Assembly: GCA_018265835.1 (NCBI GenBank)
Contig: JABLYK010000009.1
Span: forward strand, 1 to 54,911
Direction: 5' to 3'
From: Oscillospiraceae bacterium
GTDB taxonomy: Bacteria > Bacillota > Clostridia > Oscillospirales > Oscillospiraceae
DNA length: 54,911 bases
Shown here: in pieces, positions 1 through 6,209 of the stretch
Position numbering within the stretch: position 1 is the first letter of the stretch
Layout: every line of letters starts with the position of its first letter
Position numbers and translations under genes: made by a program
The notes under the pieces: model-generated
What the model saw: only the letters and a program-made list of their open reading frames with translations
What the model was told of the DNA's origin: nothing
Databases searched by the model: none

Positions 1-1
1 G

Positions 2-376
2 AACGAGATGGACGCCTCCGGCGCTCAGGCTCTGGTTGACAACGGCTGCATGGCCGTGTTCGAAGGCGCGAACATGCCGCTGACCCCCGAGGCCATTGAG
101 ATCGTGCTCAAGAACGGTCTGCTCTACAGCCCCGGCAAGGCTTCCAACGCGGGCGGCGTCGCCACCTCCGGTCTGGAAATGACCCAGAACTCCATGCGTC
201 TGAGCTGGAGCTTCGAGGAAGTGGACGAGAAGCTGCGCGGCATCATGAAGAACATCTTCAAGGCCTGCTACGACGCTTCCGTCGAGTGCGGCCAGCCCGG
301 CAACCTCATGATCGGCGCGAACGTCGCCGGCTTCCTGAAGGTCGCCGAAGCCATGATGGCTCAGGGCGTGGTGTAA
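2..376 (+). CDS. gdhA: Glutamate dehydrogenase, C-terminal part (gene cut by window edge)
   Basis: The reading frame is open from base 2, so only the last 124 codons are present. The segment carries the typical end of hexameric, usually NADP-linked, glutamate dehydrogenases: a NAD-domain stretch with GANMPLTPEA and SNAGGVA, then the closing helix with GANVAGFLKVAEAM. The family reversibly converts 2-oxoglutarate plus ammonia to glutamate in the cytoplasm. The citrate synthase, aconitase and isocitrate dehydrogenase genes further right would supply 2-oxoglutarate, which supports an assimilatory role (inference). A strong terminator follows directly. The start, promoter and cofactor-specificity residues lie outside the window. 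Confidence 0.93.
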   Translation, partial: NEMDASGAQALVDNGCMAVFEGANMPLTPEAIEIVLKNGLLYSPGKASNAGGVATSGLEMTQNSMRLSWSFEEVDEKLRGIMKNIFKACYDASVECGQPGNLMIGANVAGFLKVAEAMMAQGVV

Positions 377-397
377 TCCAAAATTCGAACATAGCAA

Positions 398-428
398 AAG
401 ACGCCGGTCGGTTGACCGGCGTCTTTTT
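398..428 (+). terminator. Rho-independent terminator of gdhA
   Basis: A GC-rich hairpin, GACGCCGGTC paired with GACCGGCGTC around a short loop, is followed by seven T. It begins about 22 bases after the stop codon of glutamate dehydrogenase. Confidence 0.9.
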
Positions 429-438
429 TTGCTGCGGT

Positions 439-591
439 TCATTCGTCTTCGGGCAGCTCCGCTTCATCGTCCACAATATCTGTTGCCCTTAAATACATCT
501 CTTCACATTCCTGCTGTGCTGCAACCAAAATTCGAATGGCTTTCTCCGTGTCCCGAAACAATTTGTAATAGAGCGTTCTGTAGTCCGGCAT
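439..591 (-). CDS. Microprotein, copy 1 of a three-member family (50 aa)
   Basis: I do not recognise a named family. The 50-residue product starts MPDYRTLYYKLFRDTEKAIR and continues with an AQQECEEMYL motif and an acidic tail rich in D and E. It aligns with the small proteins at 30682-30825 and 41952-42110: an aromatic start (DY..LY), a helix ending AIRIL, then AQQ.CEE.YL. It looks like a short amphipathic helical protein without signal peptide or membrane segment. The start at 591 is chosen because GGAGGT lies 7 bases upstream; an in-frame ATG at 597 would touch the ribosome binding site. It is transcribed divergently from a small XRE regulator at 680, and its promoter spacer contains a palindrome, so repression by the neighbour is likely. 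Function unknown; an antitoxin-like or adaptor role is only a guess. Confidence 0.72.
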   Translation of the reverse strand: MPDYRTLYYKLFRDTEKAIRILVAAQQECEEMYLRATDIVDDEAELPEDE

Positions 592-609
592 TTCCATCAC
601 CTCCCGAAT

Positions 610-638
610 ATTTTAGAACAATATATTCAAAATGTAAA
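610..638 (-). promoter_or_regulatory. Promoter of microprotein copy 1 with operator in its spacer
   Basis: On the minus strand a -35 TTTACA (638-633) and a -10 TAAAAT (615-610) are 17 bases apart. The spacer holds GAATATATTGTTC (628-616), a quasi-palindrome of form GAAYA-N3-TRTTC. A second copy of that form, GAATAATTTGTTC read on the plus strand, lies at 641-653 between this promoter and the XRE gene. Binding of the XRE product to both sites would repress both divergent genes (inference). Confidence 0.7.
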
Positions 639-640
639 TA

Positions 641-653
641 GAATAATTTGTTC
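641..653. promoter_or_regulatory. Second operator copy (GAAYA-N3-TRTTC) of the copy 1 module
   Basis: GAATAATTTGTTC matches the form of the spacer operator at 616-628, in the divergent intergenic region between the microprotein and the XRE gene. The two centres are 25 bases apart. Confidence 0.6.
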
Positions 654-679
654 TTTTTATACTGGCACTGGTGATTGCA

Positions 680-901
680 ATGGAGCGATATGAACGCATC
701 CGGGCGCTACGCGAGGATGCCGATTTTACGCAGGCGAAGGTTGGCGCGGCAATCAATGTACCGCAGCGCACATATGCCTATTATGAGAGCGGTCAGCGAA
801 TGATTCCGCCGCATGTTCTGTGTGCGCTTGCGGATTTTTATGGAGTAAGCGTAGACTATCTCCTCGGCCGCACCAATCGGAAGCAGCCTTATGACCCATA
901 A
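680..901 (+). CDS. Small XRE-family helix-turn-helix regulator (73 aa)
   Basis: The 73-residue protein is a single Cro/C1-type HTH domain: RIRALREDADFTQAKVG forms helices 1-2, the recognition helix follows around VPQRTYAYYESG, and the domain ends LADFYGVSVDYLLG, a hallmark of the family. I start it at ATG 680, not at GTG 671, because GGTGATTGCA gives a ribosome binding site at normal distance and the protein then begins like its relative at 30586. It is divergent from the microprotein at 439-591, and paired palindromes lie between them, so it is probably an autorepressor that also controls the microprotein. A bidirectional terminator follows. Confidence 0.88.
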   Translation: MERYERIRALREDADFTQAKVGAAINVPQRTYAYYESGQRMIPPHVLCALADFYGVSVDYLLGRTNRKQPYDP

Positions 902-911
902 CAGCAGCAAC

Positions 912-951
912 AAGCCCGGCGCGCATTCCATCGGAAATGCGCGCCGGGCTT
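912..951. terminator. Bidirectional terminator between XRE regulator and CDF transporter
   Basis: AAGCCCGGCGCGCATT pairs with AATGCGCGCCGGGCTT around a short loop. The hairpin sits in the 60-base gap between two convergent genes and can serve both, although its T-tracts are short. Confidence 0.75.
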
Positions 952-961
952 GCCGTTTCCC

Positions 962-1840
962 TCATTCATCCTTCGGGTTCACGTGCACCGTGCAGTGCTT
1001 CACCTCCGGAAATTCCCGCTCCAGCGTGTGGTGCGCAGCCTCGGCAATGGCATGCGCCTCGCGCAGCGGCAGGTCGCCATCGGCGGCGATCTCCACGTCC
1101 ACATACGTGCGGCTGCCGAACAGGCGCGTCTTGATATCGTCCACGGCCAGCACACCGGGCACGGCGGCGAGCGTCTCGCGCATCTGCTCGACGGTCTCGC
1201 CGCAGCAGGCGTGGTCGATCAGCCGGTCGATGCTCTCGCGGAAGATGCCGTAGGCCACCTTGAAGATGAACAGGCAGATGACCACCGACGCGATGGGATC
1301 GAGCACCGGCACGCCGAGCCGCGCGCCCAGAATGCCCACAAAGCTGCCGATGGACGAGAGCGCGTCGGAGCGGTGATGCCACGCCTCCGCCTTGAGTGAG
1401 ACGGAGTTGATCTTCTTCGCCCCGAGGATCGTGTACCAGTAGAGCGCCTCCTTCACCACGATGGACACCGCCGCCGCGATGAGCGCAAGCGTTCCCGGCG
1501 CCGTGAGCGTCTCGCCGTTGACGATCTTCAAAATCCCGTTGTAGCCGATCAGCGCACCGACTGCAACGAGGATGTTGCCCAGAATGACGGACGCGATGCA
1601 CTCCAGCTTCTCGTGGCCGTAGGGGTGCTCCGTGTCCGGCGCCTTGTGCGAGAGCACCGCGCCGATCATCACGACGAACGACCCCACGATGTCGGACGCC
1701 GAGTGCACCGCGTCCGCGATCATGGCGGCCGAATTTGCCGCAATGCCCGCGATGAGCTTAAAGAGCGTCAGCGCCACGTTGCACACGATGCCGACGGCGG
1801 AAATGCGCATCGTCACGCGCTTTGCATTTTGTTCCTGCAT
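962..1840 (-). CDS. Cation diffusion facilitator (CDF) metal transporter (292 aa)
   Basis: A CDF-family exporter of divalent metals such as Zn, Co, Mn or Fe, using proton antiport across the cytoplasmic membrane. The N-terminal half has the six-helix topology, with the metal-site signature ADAVHSASDIVGS in helix 2 and a partner motif HHRSDALSSIGS in helix 5; the HxxxD/HxxxD pattern is the usual Zn-binding tetrad. The last 90 residues form the cytoplasmic domain, with HTLEREFPEVKHCTVHV. The start at 1840 follows GAGGAGG at 7 bases. A consensus promoter about 160 bases upstream leaves a leader with a 17-bp perfect hairpin, suggesting attenuation. Which metal is exported cannot be told. Confidence 0.92.
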   Translation of the reverse strand: MQEQNAKRVTMRISAVGIVCNVALTLFKLIAGIAANSAAMIADAVHSASDIVGSFVVMIGAVLSHKAPDTEHPYGHEKLECIASVILGNILVAVGALIGYNGILKIVNGETLTAPGTLALIAAAVSIVVKEALYWYTILGAKKINSVSLKAEAWHHRSDALSSIGSFVGILGARLGVPVLDPIASVVICLFIFKVAYGIFRESIDRLIDHACCGETVEQMRETLAAVPGVLAVDDIKTRLFGSRTYVDVEIAADGDLPLREAHAIAEAAHHTLEREFPEVKHCTVHVNPKDE

Positions 1841-1907
1841 CCAATAACCTCCTCTCCCGGACCCGCCCCATGCATGTCGCACATGGCGCATCGGTCCGTC
1901 CGTAAGC

Positions 1908-1944
1908 AAAAGCGTCTGTGGGACGATGTCCCACAGACGCTTTT
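1908..1944 (-). promoter_or_regulatory. 17-bp perfect hairpin in the CDF leader (attenuator-like)
   Basis: AAAAGCGTCTGTGGGAC and its exact complement flank a 3-base loop. Read on the minus strand the stem ends in CTTTT, so it resembles an intrinsic terminator lying between the promoter at 1999-2027 and the CDF start codon. It could end a short leader RNA or attenuate the transporter. I do not recognise a known metal riboswitch (NiCo or yybP-ykoY) in the 60 bases before it. Confidence 0.6.
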
Positions 1945-1998
1945 CGTTCGTTCTGCTGCGGCCAGCGCCGCCCGGCCTTTCGGCCTGTCATTGGCAGG

Positions 1999-2027
1999 AG
2001 TATAGCAGAGACTGCGCCGTTCGTCAA
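1999..2027 (-). promoter_or_regulatory. Promoter of CDF transporter
   Basis: -35 TTGACG (2027-2022) and -10 TATACT (2004-1999) are separated by 17 bases on the minus strand. The predicted start leaves a leader of about 150 bases. Confidence 0.75.
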
Positions 2028-2089
2028 GCGCCAATCTGCACATCCTGCAACCATTCCGATCCAGCGGACGCCCGGCTTTTTTGCAAGGC

Positions 2090-2118
2090 AAAAAGCCGGC
2101 AGCGATATCGCTGCCGGC
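2090..2118 (-). terminator. Terminator of the structured RNA
   Basis: A perfect 24-base palindrome, GCCGGCAGCGAT and its complement (2118-2095), is followed on the minus strand by five T. Confidence 0.8.
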
Positions 2119-2320
2119 CATCCCGCGATGCCGTGTGAGCCCAGTTACAACCTGCACAGAAGGCAGGTGGGTCGCCTCCCCGCTGTTTCGCTGCTTCCAA
2201 CATCCAAAGCGGCAAAAGCCGCTCCGGGAGGCCTGCAATCCGCAGCGGGAGTTCCGGCATCCCTTATGAGAGATGTGGGTTTAAATGGGCTCCGAGCAAC
2301 CACTATGCTCCACGCACACC
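2090..2320 (-). ncRNA. Structured noncoding RNA, possibly 6S-like
   Basis: This non-coding stretch folds well as a minus-strand RNA and ends in a strong terminator (2118-2090). Visible pairings are a closing stem GAGCCCA (2292-2286) with TGGGCTC (2143-2137), a central stem CTCCCGCTG (2251-2243) with CAGCGGGGAG (2185-2176), an apical hairpin AGCGGC-TTTT-GCCGCT (2223-2208), and a small hairpin ACCTGC/GCAGGT (2168-2150) on the 3' strand of what would be a large internal bubble. That layout recalls 6S RNA of Firmicutes, but I cannot confirm it. A rival stem GATGCCG/CGGCATC (2261-2255 with 2133-2127) crosses the closing stem, so a switch or pseudoknot is possible. It follows DUF1292 without an obvious own promoter. 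The 5' end is uncertain. Confidence 0.5.
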
Positions 2321-2358
2321 GCAGGATTTATTGCATCCCTATGCGAAAATCCGGGAAC

Positions 2359-2643
2359 TTATGCCTCCGGTTCCTCGTCTTCCAGAATGGACTGCATGTA
2401 GTATTCGTACACCCGGTCCAGCTCATCGTCATCGTCGATGGAGGCGAAGAGCTCCTCGCCGTCCTCCTCTTCGATGCGCAGAAGGATGATCCCGAAATCG
2501 GGGTCTGTCTCCTCCATGTCGGCGGGCAGCGCCGCCATGTACGCCCGATCTTCAAAATCGAAGCCGCCGAGCACTTCCAGCTCGAAGGTATTGCCCTCTT
2601 CGTCCTCGATGGTCAGGTAATCGTTTCCGAATTCTTCACTCAT
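2359..2643 (-). CDS. DUF1292 (YrzB-like) acidic protein (94 aa)
   Basis: A small acidic protein of the DUF1292 family, which in Firmicutes often lies near alaS and the RuvX-type nuclease. The family signature is visible: DYLTIEDEEGNTFELEVLG near the N-terminus, DFGIILLRIEEEDGEELFASI in the middle and an acidic end with DDDELDRVYEYY. The biochemical function of the family is not known. GGAGGG lies 9-10 bases before ATG 2643. The gene is on the same strand as the BofC-like gene upstream and the structured RNA downstream, so one transcript may carry all three. Confidence 0.85.
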   Translation of the reverse strand: MSEEFGNDYLTIEDEEGNTFELEVLGGFDFEDRAYMAALPADMEETDPDFGIILLRIEEEDGEELFASIDDDDELDRVYEYYMQSILEDEEPEA

Positions 2644-2708
2644 GGGTGGTGCCCTCCTGTTGTTTCTACCTGCATTTTACCGCATACCACGGCAGAAATC
2701 AAGTAGAA

Positions 2709-3032
2709 TTAAGACCCCAGATCTTCCAGCAGCAGGAGAAGCTGTTCCCGGCTGCCAACGGAGATGCCGCCCTGCAGCATATTTCTGTCGTTCTGGCGCA
2801 GCGCGCCGGTTTCGATGGCCGTGATCTGCAGCGGCGCGCGGTCCTGCTGCGCGTCGAACACGCCGACGTAGCCGTCGTAGTCGCGCAGGATATATTCCGC
2901 CTCCGCCCCGTCGTAGGACACGATCTCCGGGTTCGCCGCGCTGCCGCGCACGGTGGACAGCGCCGCGCCCGCGCAGAACACCGAGCACAGCGACAGCGCT
3001 GTGACGACGGTGAGCTTTGTCTTTCGTTTCAT
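2709..3032 (-). CDS. BofC C-terminal-domain-like exported protein (107 aa)
   Basis: The product begins MKRKTKLTVVTALSLCSVF, a signal peptide or membrane anchor, followed by a domain with AEYILRDYDGYVGVF, an ITAIETGALRQNDRNML stretch and the ending LLLLLEDLGS. This order (Y-x-R-x-Y-x-G-x-x-A-V-F, then DR..L..GI, then LLEDL) is that of the C-terminal domain of BofC, a forespore regulator of pro-sigma-K processing, also found alone in many clostridial proteins. A sporulation role is therefore possible but not shown. ATG 3032 is preferred over a GTG at 3044 that overlaps the ribosome binding site. It is divergent from the penicillin-binding protein gene. Confidence 0.72.
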   Translation of the reverse strand: MKRKTKLTVVTALSLCSVFCAGAALSTVRGSAANPEIVSYDGAEAEYILRDYDGYVGVFDAQQDRAPLQITAIETGALRQNDRNMLQGGISVGSREQLLLLLEDLGS

Positions 3033-3215
3033 ATGGTAAATCACTCCCTTTCCGCCATTATGCCGCGCGGGAGCGAAAAATATTCCACAATCGTAAAAAA
3101 TCTGAAAACTCTCTGTCCCGAATTGACAGAGTATGATATACTATTGGACACGTCAAAAATTCCGCAGCGGGAAACCCGCTGCTTTTCGAAAAAAACACGG
3201 AGGTGATCTGCGCAC

Positions 3216-5345
3216 ATGGCTGATAAGCGGAACAGGCACGCCGGACGCCCGGCGAAAAATCTCGCCAACGGCACCGCGGAAGCGACCGCCAGCGTCATCG
3301 GCACCGTTTTTCGGGTCATCGGCACCATCCTGCTCATTTTTCTGGTCACGGGACTGCTTTTCATGTGCATCTTCGCGTATTACGTGAAAAACTGCCTGTC
3401 CACCGAGCTGGACGTTGAGCTGGAGGACTTCACGCTGTCGCTGTCCAGCTCCATCCTGTATCAGGGGGAGGGCGACAACTGGGAGAAGCTCGTGACCCTC
3501 TCCGGCACAGAAAACCGCATCTGGGTCGATTACGAGGACATCCCGAAGGACATGGAGCATGCCGCCGTCGCCATCGAGGACCAGCGCTTTTACAAGCACA
3601 AGGGCGTGGACTGGTATCGCACCACCGGCGCGTTCGTGAACATGTTCCTCTCGATGCGCAACGACTTCGGCGGCTCAACGATTACGCAGCAGCTCATCAA
3701 GAACCTCACGAAGCAGGACGATATCACCGTCCAGCGCAAGCTGCTGGAGATCTTCCAGGCGCTCGAATTTGAAAAGTCGTATGACAAAAAAGACATCATC
3801 GAATGGTATCTGAACGTCGTGTACTTTGGCGAGGGCTGCAACGGCATCTATACCGCGGCGGAAACCTACTTCGGCAAGACGCCGGCGGAGCTGTCGCTTG
3901 CAGAGTGCGCCAGCATCATCGGCATCACGAACAACCCCTCCAAATACGATCCGTTCATCAGCGAGGCCAACAACAAGCAGCGGCAGGAGCTCATCCTCCG
4001 GGAGATGTACGAACAGGGCTACATCAGCAGCAAGGAGGAGTATGACGCGGCGGTCGCCGAGGAGCTTGTCTTTGCCCGCAGCGCGGACGAGTCCGCCACC
4101 CAGACGATCTACAGCTATTATGCAGAGGCCGTCATCGAAGATGTGCTGCAGGATCTCATGGCGCAGAAGGGCGTCAGCTACGACACGGCGAAGGCGCTGC
4201 TGTATTCCGGCGGCTATCAGATCTACTCCTGCTACGACGCAAACATCCAGAACACCATCGACGAATATTATACGAATCTGGATAACCTGCCGCAGCACCC
4301 GTCTGCCAAGGGGCAGCAGTTCCAGTCCGCCATCGTCATTCTCGACCCGTACACGGGCGAGATCAAGGGGCTCTCCGGCGGCACAGGCGAAAAGACCATC
4401 AATTTCGGCCTGAACCGCGCCACGCAGGCCAAGCGCCCGCCCGGATCGTCCTTCAAGCCGATCGCCGTCTACGGTCCGGCCATGGAGCTGGGGCTCATCA
4501 CGCAGTATACGCAGGTGAACGACAGCCCGAAGATCAAGCTCTCCGGCACGACCTGGTATCCGAGCAACGCCGGCGGCGGCAACTACGGCGTCATCACCAT
4601 CCGCGAGGGTCTGCAGCGCTCGCTGAACACCGTATCGGCTCAGATTCTCGATAAACTCACGCCGCGCGCATCGTTTGAATTCCTGAAGACCAAGCTCGGC
4701 GTCACGAGTATGGAAGACTCGGACTGCGACTATGCCCCGCTCGCCCTCGGCCAGCTCACGAACGGCATCACCGTGCGCGAGATGGCGCAGGCGTACAGCG
4801 CTTTCGTCAACGACGGCATCTTCACCTACTCCCGCACGTACAACTATATTACGGATTCCGCGGGCAACGTCGTGCTGGAAAATCCGGCGCGCACCATCGT
4901 CGCCTTCAAGGAGAACACCGCGTGGAACATGACCGACATGCTCTATAACGCCGTCAACGCCGGTACCGGCTCCGAGGCGCGCCTGAGCAACATGCCCGTC
5001 GCCGGCAAGACCGGTACGACGACCGCCAACCGCGACCGCTATTTCGTCGGCTACACGCCGTACTACGTCGCGGCGGTCTGGACCGGGTACGACACGCCGG
5101 AGTATATGAACTTCTCCGGCAACCCCGCGGCGCAGATCTGGAAGCTCGTCATGGCGCCGATCCACGAGGGTCTGGAATACAAGGCTTTCCCGACGCCGAC
5201 CATCGGCGCGCCCACCGGCATTTTCGGCGACATGTCCGAGCCGGAGGACGAACCCGAGGATGCGCCTGAGACGCAGGATGAGCCGGACGCGCCGGCCGAC
5301 CCGCTCACCGCCGTCCAGCAGGCGCTGCAGGGCCTGCTCCAGTAG
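3216..5345 (+). CDS. Class A penicillin-binding protein (PBP1A-type, 709 aa)
   Basis: A bifunctional peptidoglycan synthase that polymerises lipid II and cross-links the glycan strands outside the membrane. Order of parts: a basic cytoplasmic tail, one membrane helix at about residues 26-53, a GT51 glycosyltransferase domain with EDQRFYKHKGVDW (catalytic Glu121) and GGSTITQQLIKN, then a transpeptidase domain with the SxxK motif (Ser411, SSFK), SxN (Ser469-Leu-Asn) and KTG (598-600). All catalytic motifs are intact. The last 40 residues are a low-complexity acidic and proline-rich tail. An AAAACACGGAGG-type ribosome binding site precedes ATG 3216. Repeats, not a gene, follow for 500 bases. Confidence 0.95.
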   Translation: MADKRNRHAGRPAKNLANGTAEATASVIGTVFRVIGTILLIFLVTGLLFMCIFAYYVKNCLSTELDVELEDFTLSLSSSILYQGEGDNWEKLVTLSGTENRIWVDYEDIPKDMEHAAVAIEDQRFYKHKGVDWYRTTGAFVNMFLSMRNDFGGSTITQQLIKNLTKQDDITVQRKLLEIFQALEFEKSYDKKDIIEWYLNVVYFGEGCNGIYTAAETYFGKTPAELSLAECASIIGITNNPSKYDPFISEANNKQRQELILREMYEQGYISSKEEYDAAVAEELVFARSADESATQTIYSYYAEAVIEDVLQDLMAQKGVSYDTAKALLYSGGYQIYSCYDANIQNTIDEYYTNLDNLPQHPSAKGQQFQSAIVILDPYTGEIKGLSGGTGEKTINFGLNRATQAKRPPGSSFKPIAVYGPAMELGLITQYTQVNDSPKIKLSGTTWYPSNAGGGNYGVITIREGLQRSLNTVSAQILDKLTPRASFEFLKTKLGVTSMEDSDCDYAPLALGQLTNGITVREMAQAYSAFVNDGIFTYSRTYNYITDSAGNVVLENPARTIVAFKENTAWNMTDMLYNAVNAGTGSEARLSNMPVAGKTGTTTANRDRYFVGYTPYYVAAVWTGYDTPEYMNFSGNPAAQIWKLVMAPIHEGLEYKAFPTPTIGAPTGIFGDMSEPEDEPEDAPETQDEPDAPADPLTAVQQALQGLLQ

Positions 5346-5844
5346 CGGCGCGTAACGCACCCCCCCGCATCTCCGACGGAATCCAGCGAAGCGATTCCGG
5401 AGGATCAGGAAGAACGGGGAAATGGCTGTGGAGCTTTCCGGCTTGCCCGGGAAGCGCAACGCAATGCGCCCGTTCTGACGCGAGGGGAAGGTGGCACGGC
5501 GCAAGCCGTGACGGATGAGGTGCCGTGCGTTGCGCGAACGCAAGCGGTTCGCGCACGACGGCTGTCGTCCGACCTTTTGGGACGGCGCGTGATACGGGGA
5601 ACGGTGCGTATCGCACCCAGCTAAAGCTTCCCCCTCCGGGGGAAGCTGTCGGCGTAAGCCGACTGATGAGGGCAATCCCGCCCCCCGCATTTCCCGACCG
5701 TAGGCTTCGCCGCCCGCAGGCGGCGCTCCTCGCGCCGCAACCCAGCGTAGCGGTTGCGGCGCGAAAAGGAAGAAGGCGGGAGCGAATATGCAGCTTCCGT
5801 CGCTTCGCGGCGAAAGCGGAATGGCGCGATCGTCTTCTGACGTG
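5346..5844. repeat. Gene-free, repeat-filled gap of 500 bases
   Basis: No convincing gene. The gap holds several dispersed palindromic units found elsewhere in the window: a variable-stem unit in reverse at about 5385-5483 (its outer end reads CGTCAGAACGGGCGC on the minus strand), a GAGGGGAAGGTGGCACGGC unit at 5482-5522, a GCTTCCCCCTNNGGGGGAAGC unit with GTCGGCGTAAGCCGAC at 5626-5672, and a second reversed variable-stem unit at about 5725-5841. Long open frames here are shadows of base composition. Confidence 0.8.
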
Positions 5845-5873
5845 TTGACAGATTTCTTAGAATGTGTTACAAT
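5845..5873 (+). promoter_or_regulatory. Promoter of the small gene at 5905
   Basis: -35 TTGACA (5845-5850) and -10 TACAAT (5868-5873) with a 17-base spacer. The predicted start lies about 25 bases before the coding region. Confidence 0.8.
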
Positions 5874-5904
5874 TCGGTAACAGCGACAATCGGAGGTGTT
5901 TTAT

Positions 5905-6195
5905 TTGGCAGCAAAATCCACCGAGCTGGAGTACAAAGGCCATCCGCTCAGAAGAAAAGACAATCTCATTTACTTCGGCAGCATGGCTGACAAGTATATC
6001 ATCATGCTCCAGATCCTTGACACAAAAAAGGTCAAGGACATGGACGTGGCGACACGGGTATCCGTGCAGCTTCAGCTGACGGACCCGGATCTCAAATCGC
6101 GCGACCGCGTGGTCAAAAAGACAGAAAAGGACGGGCTGTACAGCGCCATGGACGTGGCGGCAGTCTGGCTGGACCGCGCGCTTGCAGCAAAATAG
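5905..6195 (+). CDS. Conserved-looking hypothetical protein (96 aa)
   Basis: I do not recognise this gene. The protein begins LAAKSTELEYKGHPLRRKDN (L read as Met from a TTG start). It is hydrophilic with no signal peptide, and its stretch YFGSMADKYIIMLQILDTK followed by VSVQLQL suggests a small alpha/beta fold. The TTG at 5905 is chosen because GGAGGTG ends 6 bases upstream; the GTG at 5896 lies inside that site. A consensus promoter sits just upstream, and the NlpC/P60 gene follows after 14 bases, so the two probably form an operon. Codon use resembles the neighbours. Confidence 0.7.
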   Translation: MAAKSTELEYKGHPLRRKDNLIYFGSMADKYIIMLQILDTKKVKDMDVATRVSVQLQLTDPDLKSRDRVVKKTEKDGLYSAMDVAAVWLDRALAAK

Positions 6196-6209
6196 CAAAG
6201 GATGATTCT

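Noticed and set aside
1908..2027. NiCo or yybP-ykoY metal riboswitch in the CDF leader
   Set aside because: The conserved core bases of either aptamer are not recognisable, so only a hairpin leader is called.
2090..2320. Signal recognition particle RNA or RNase P RNA
   Set aside because: Short words such as GGAAGCAGC and CCTGCAATCCGC recall SRP RNA, but the conserved apical loop and Alu-domain order are absent, as are the RNase P core motifs.
3675..5690. A 671-codon minus-strand frame opposite the penicillin-binding protein
   Set aside because: The opposite strand has all catalytic PBP motifs; this frame is Arg/Asp/Val-rich without recognisable domains.
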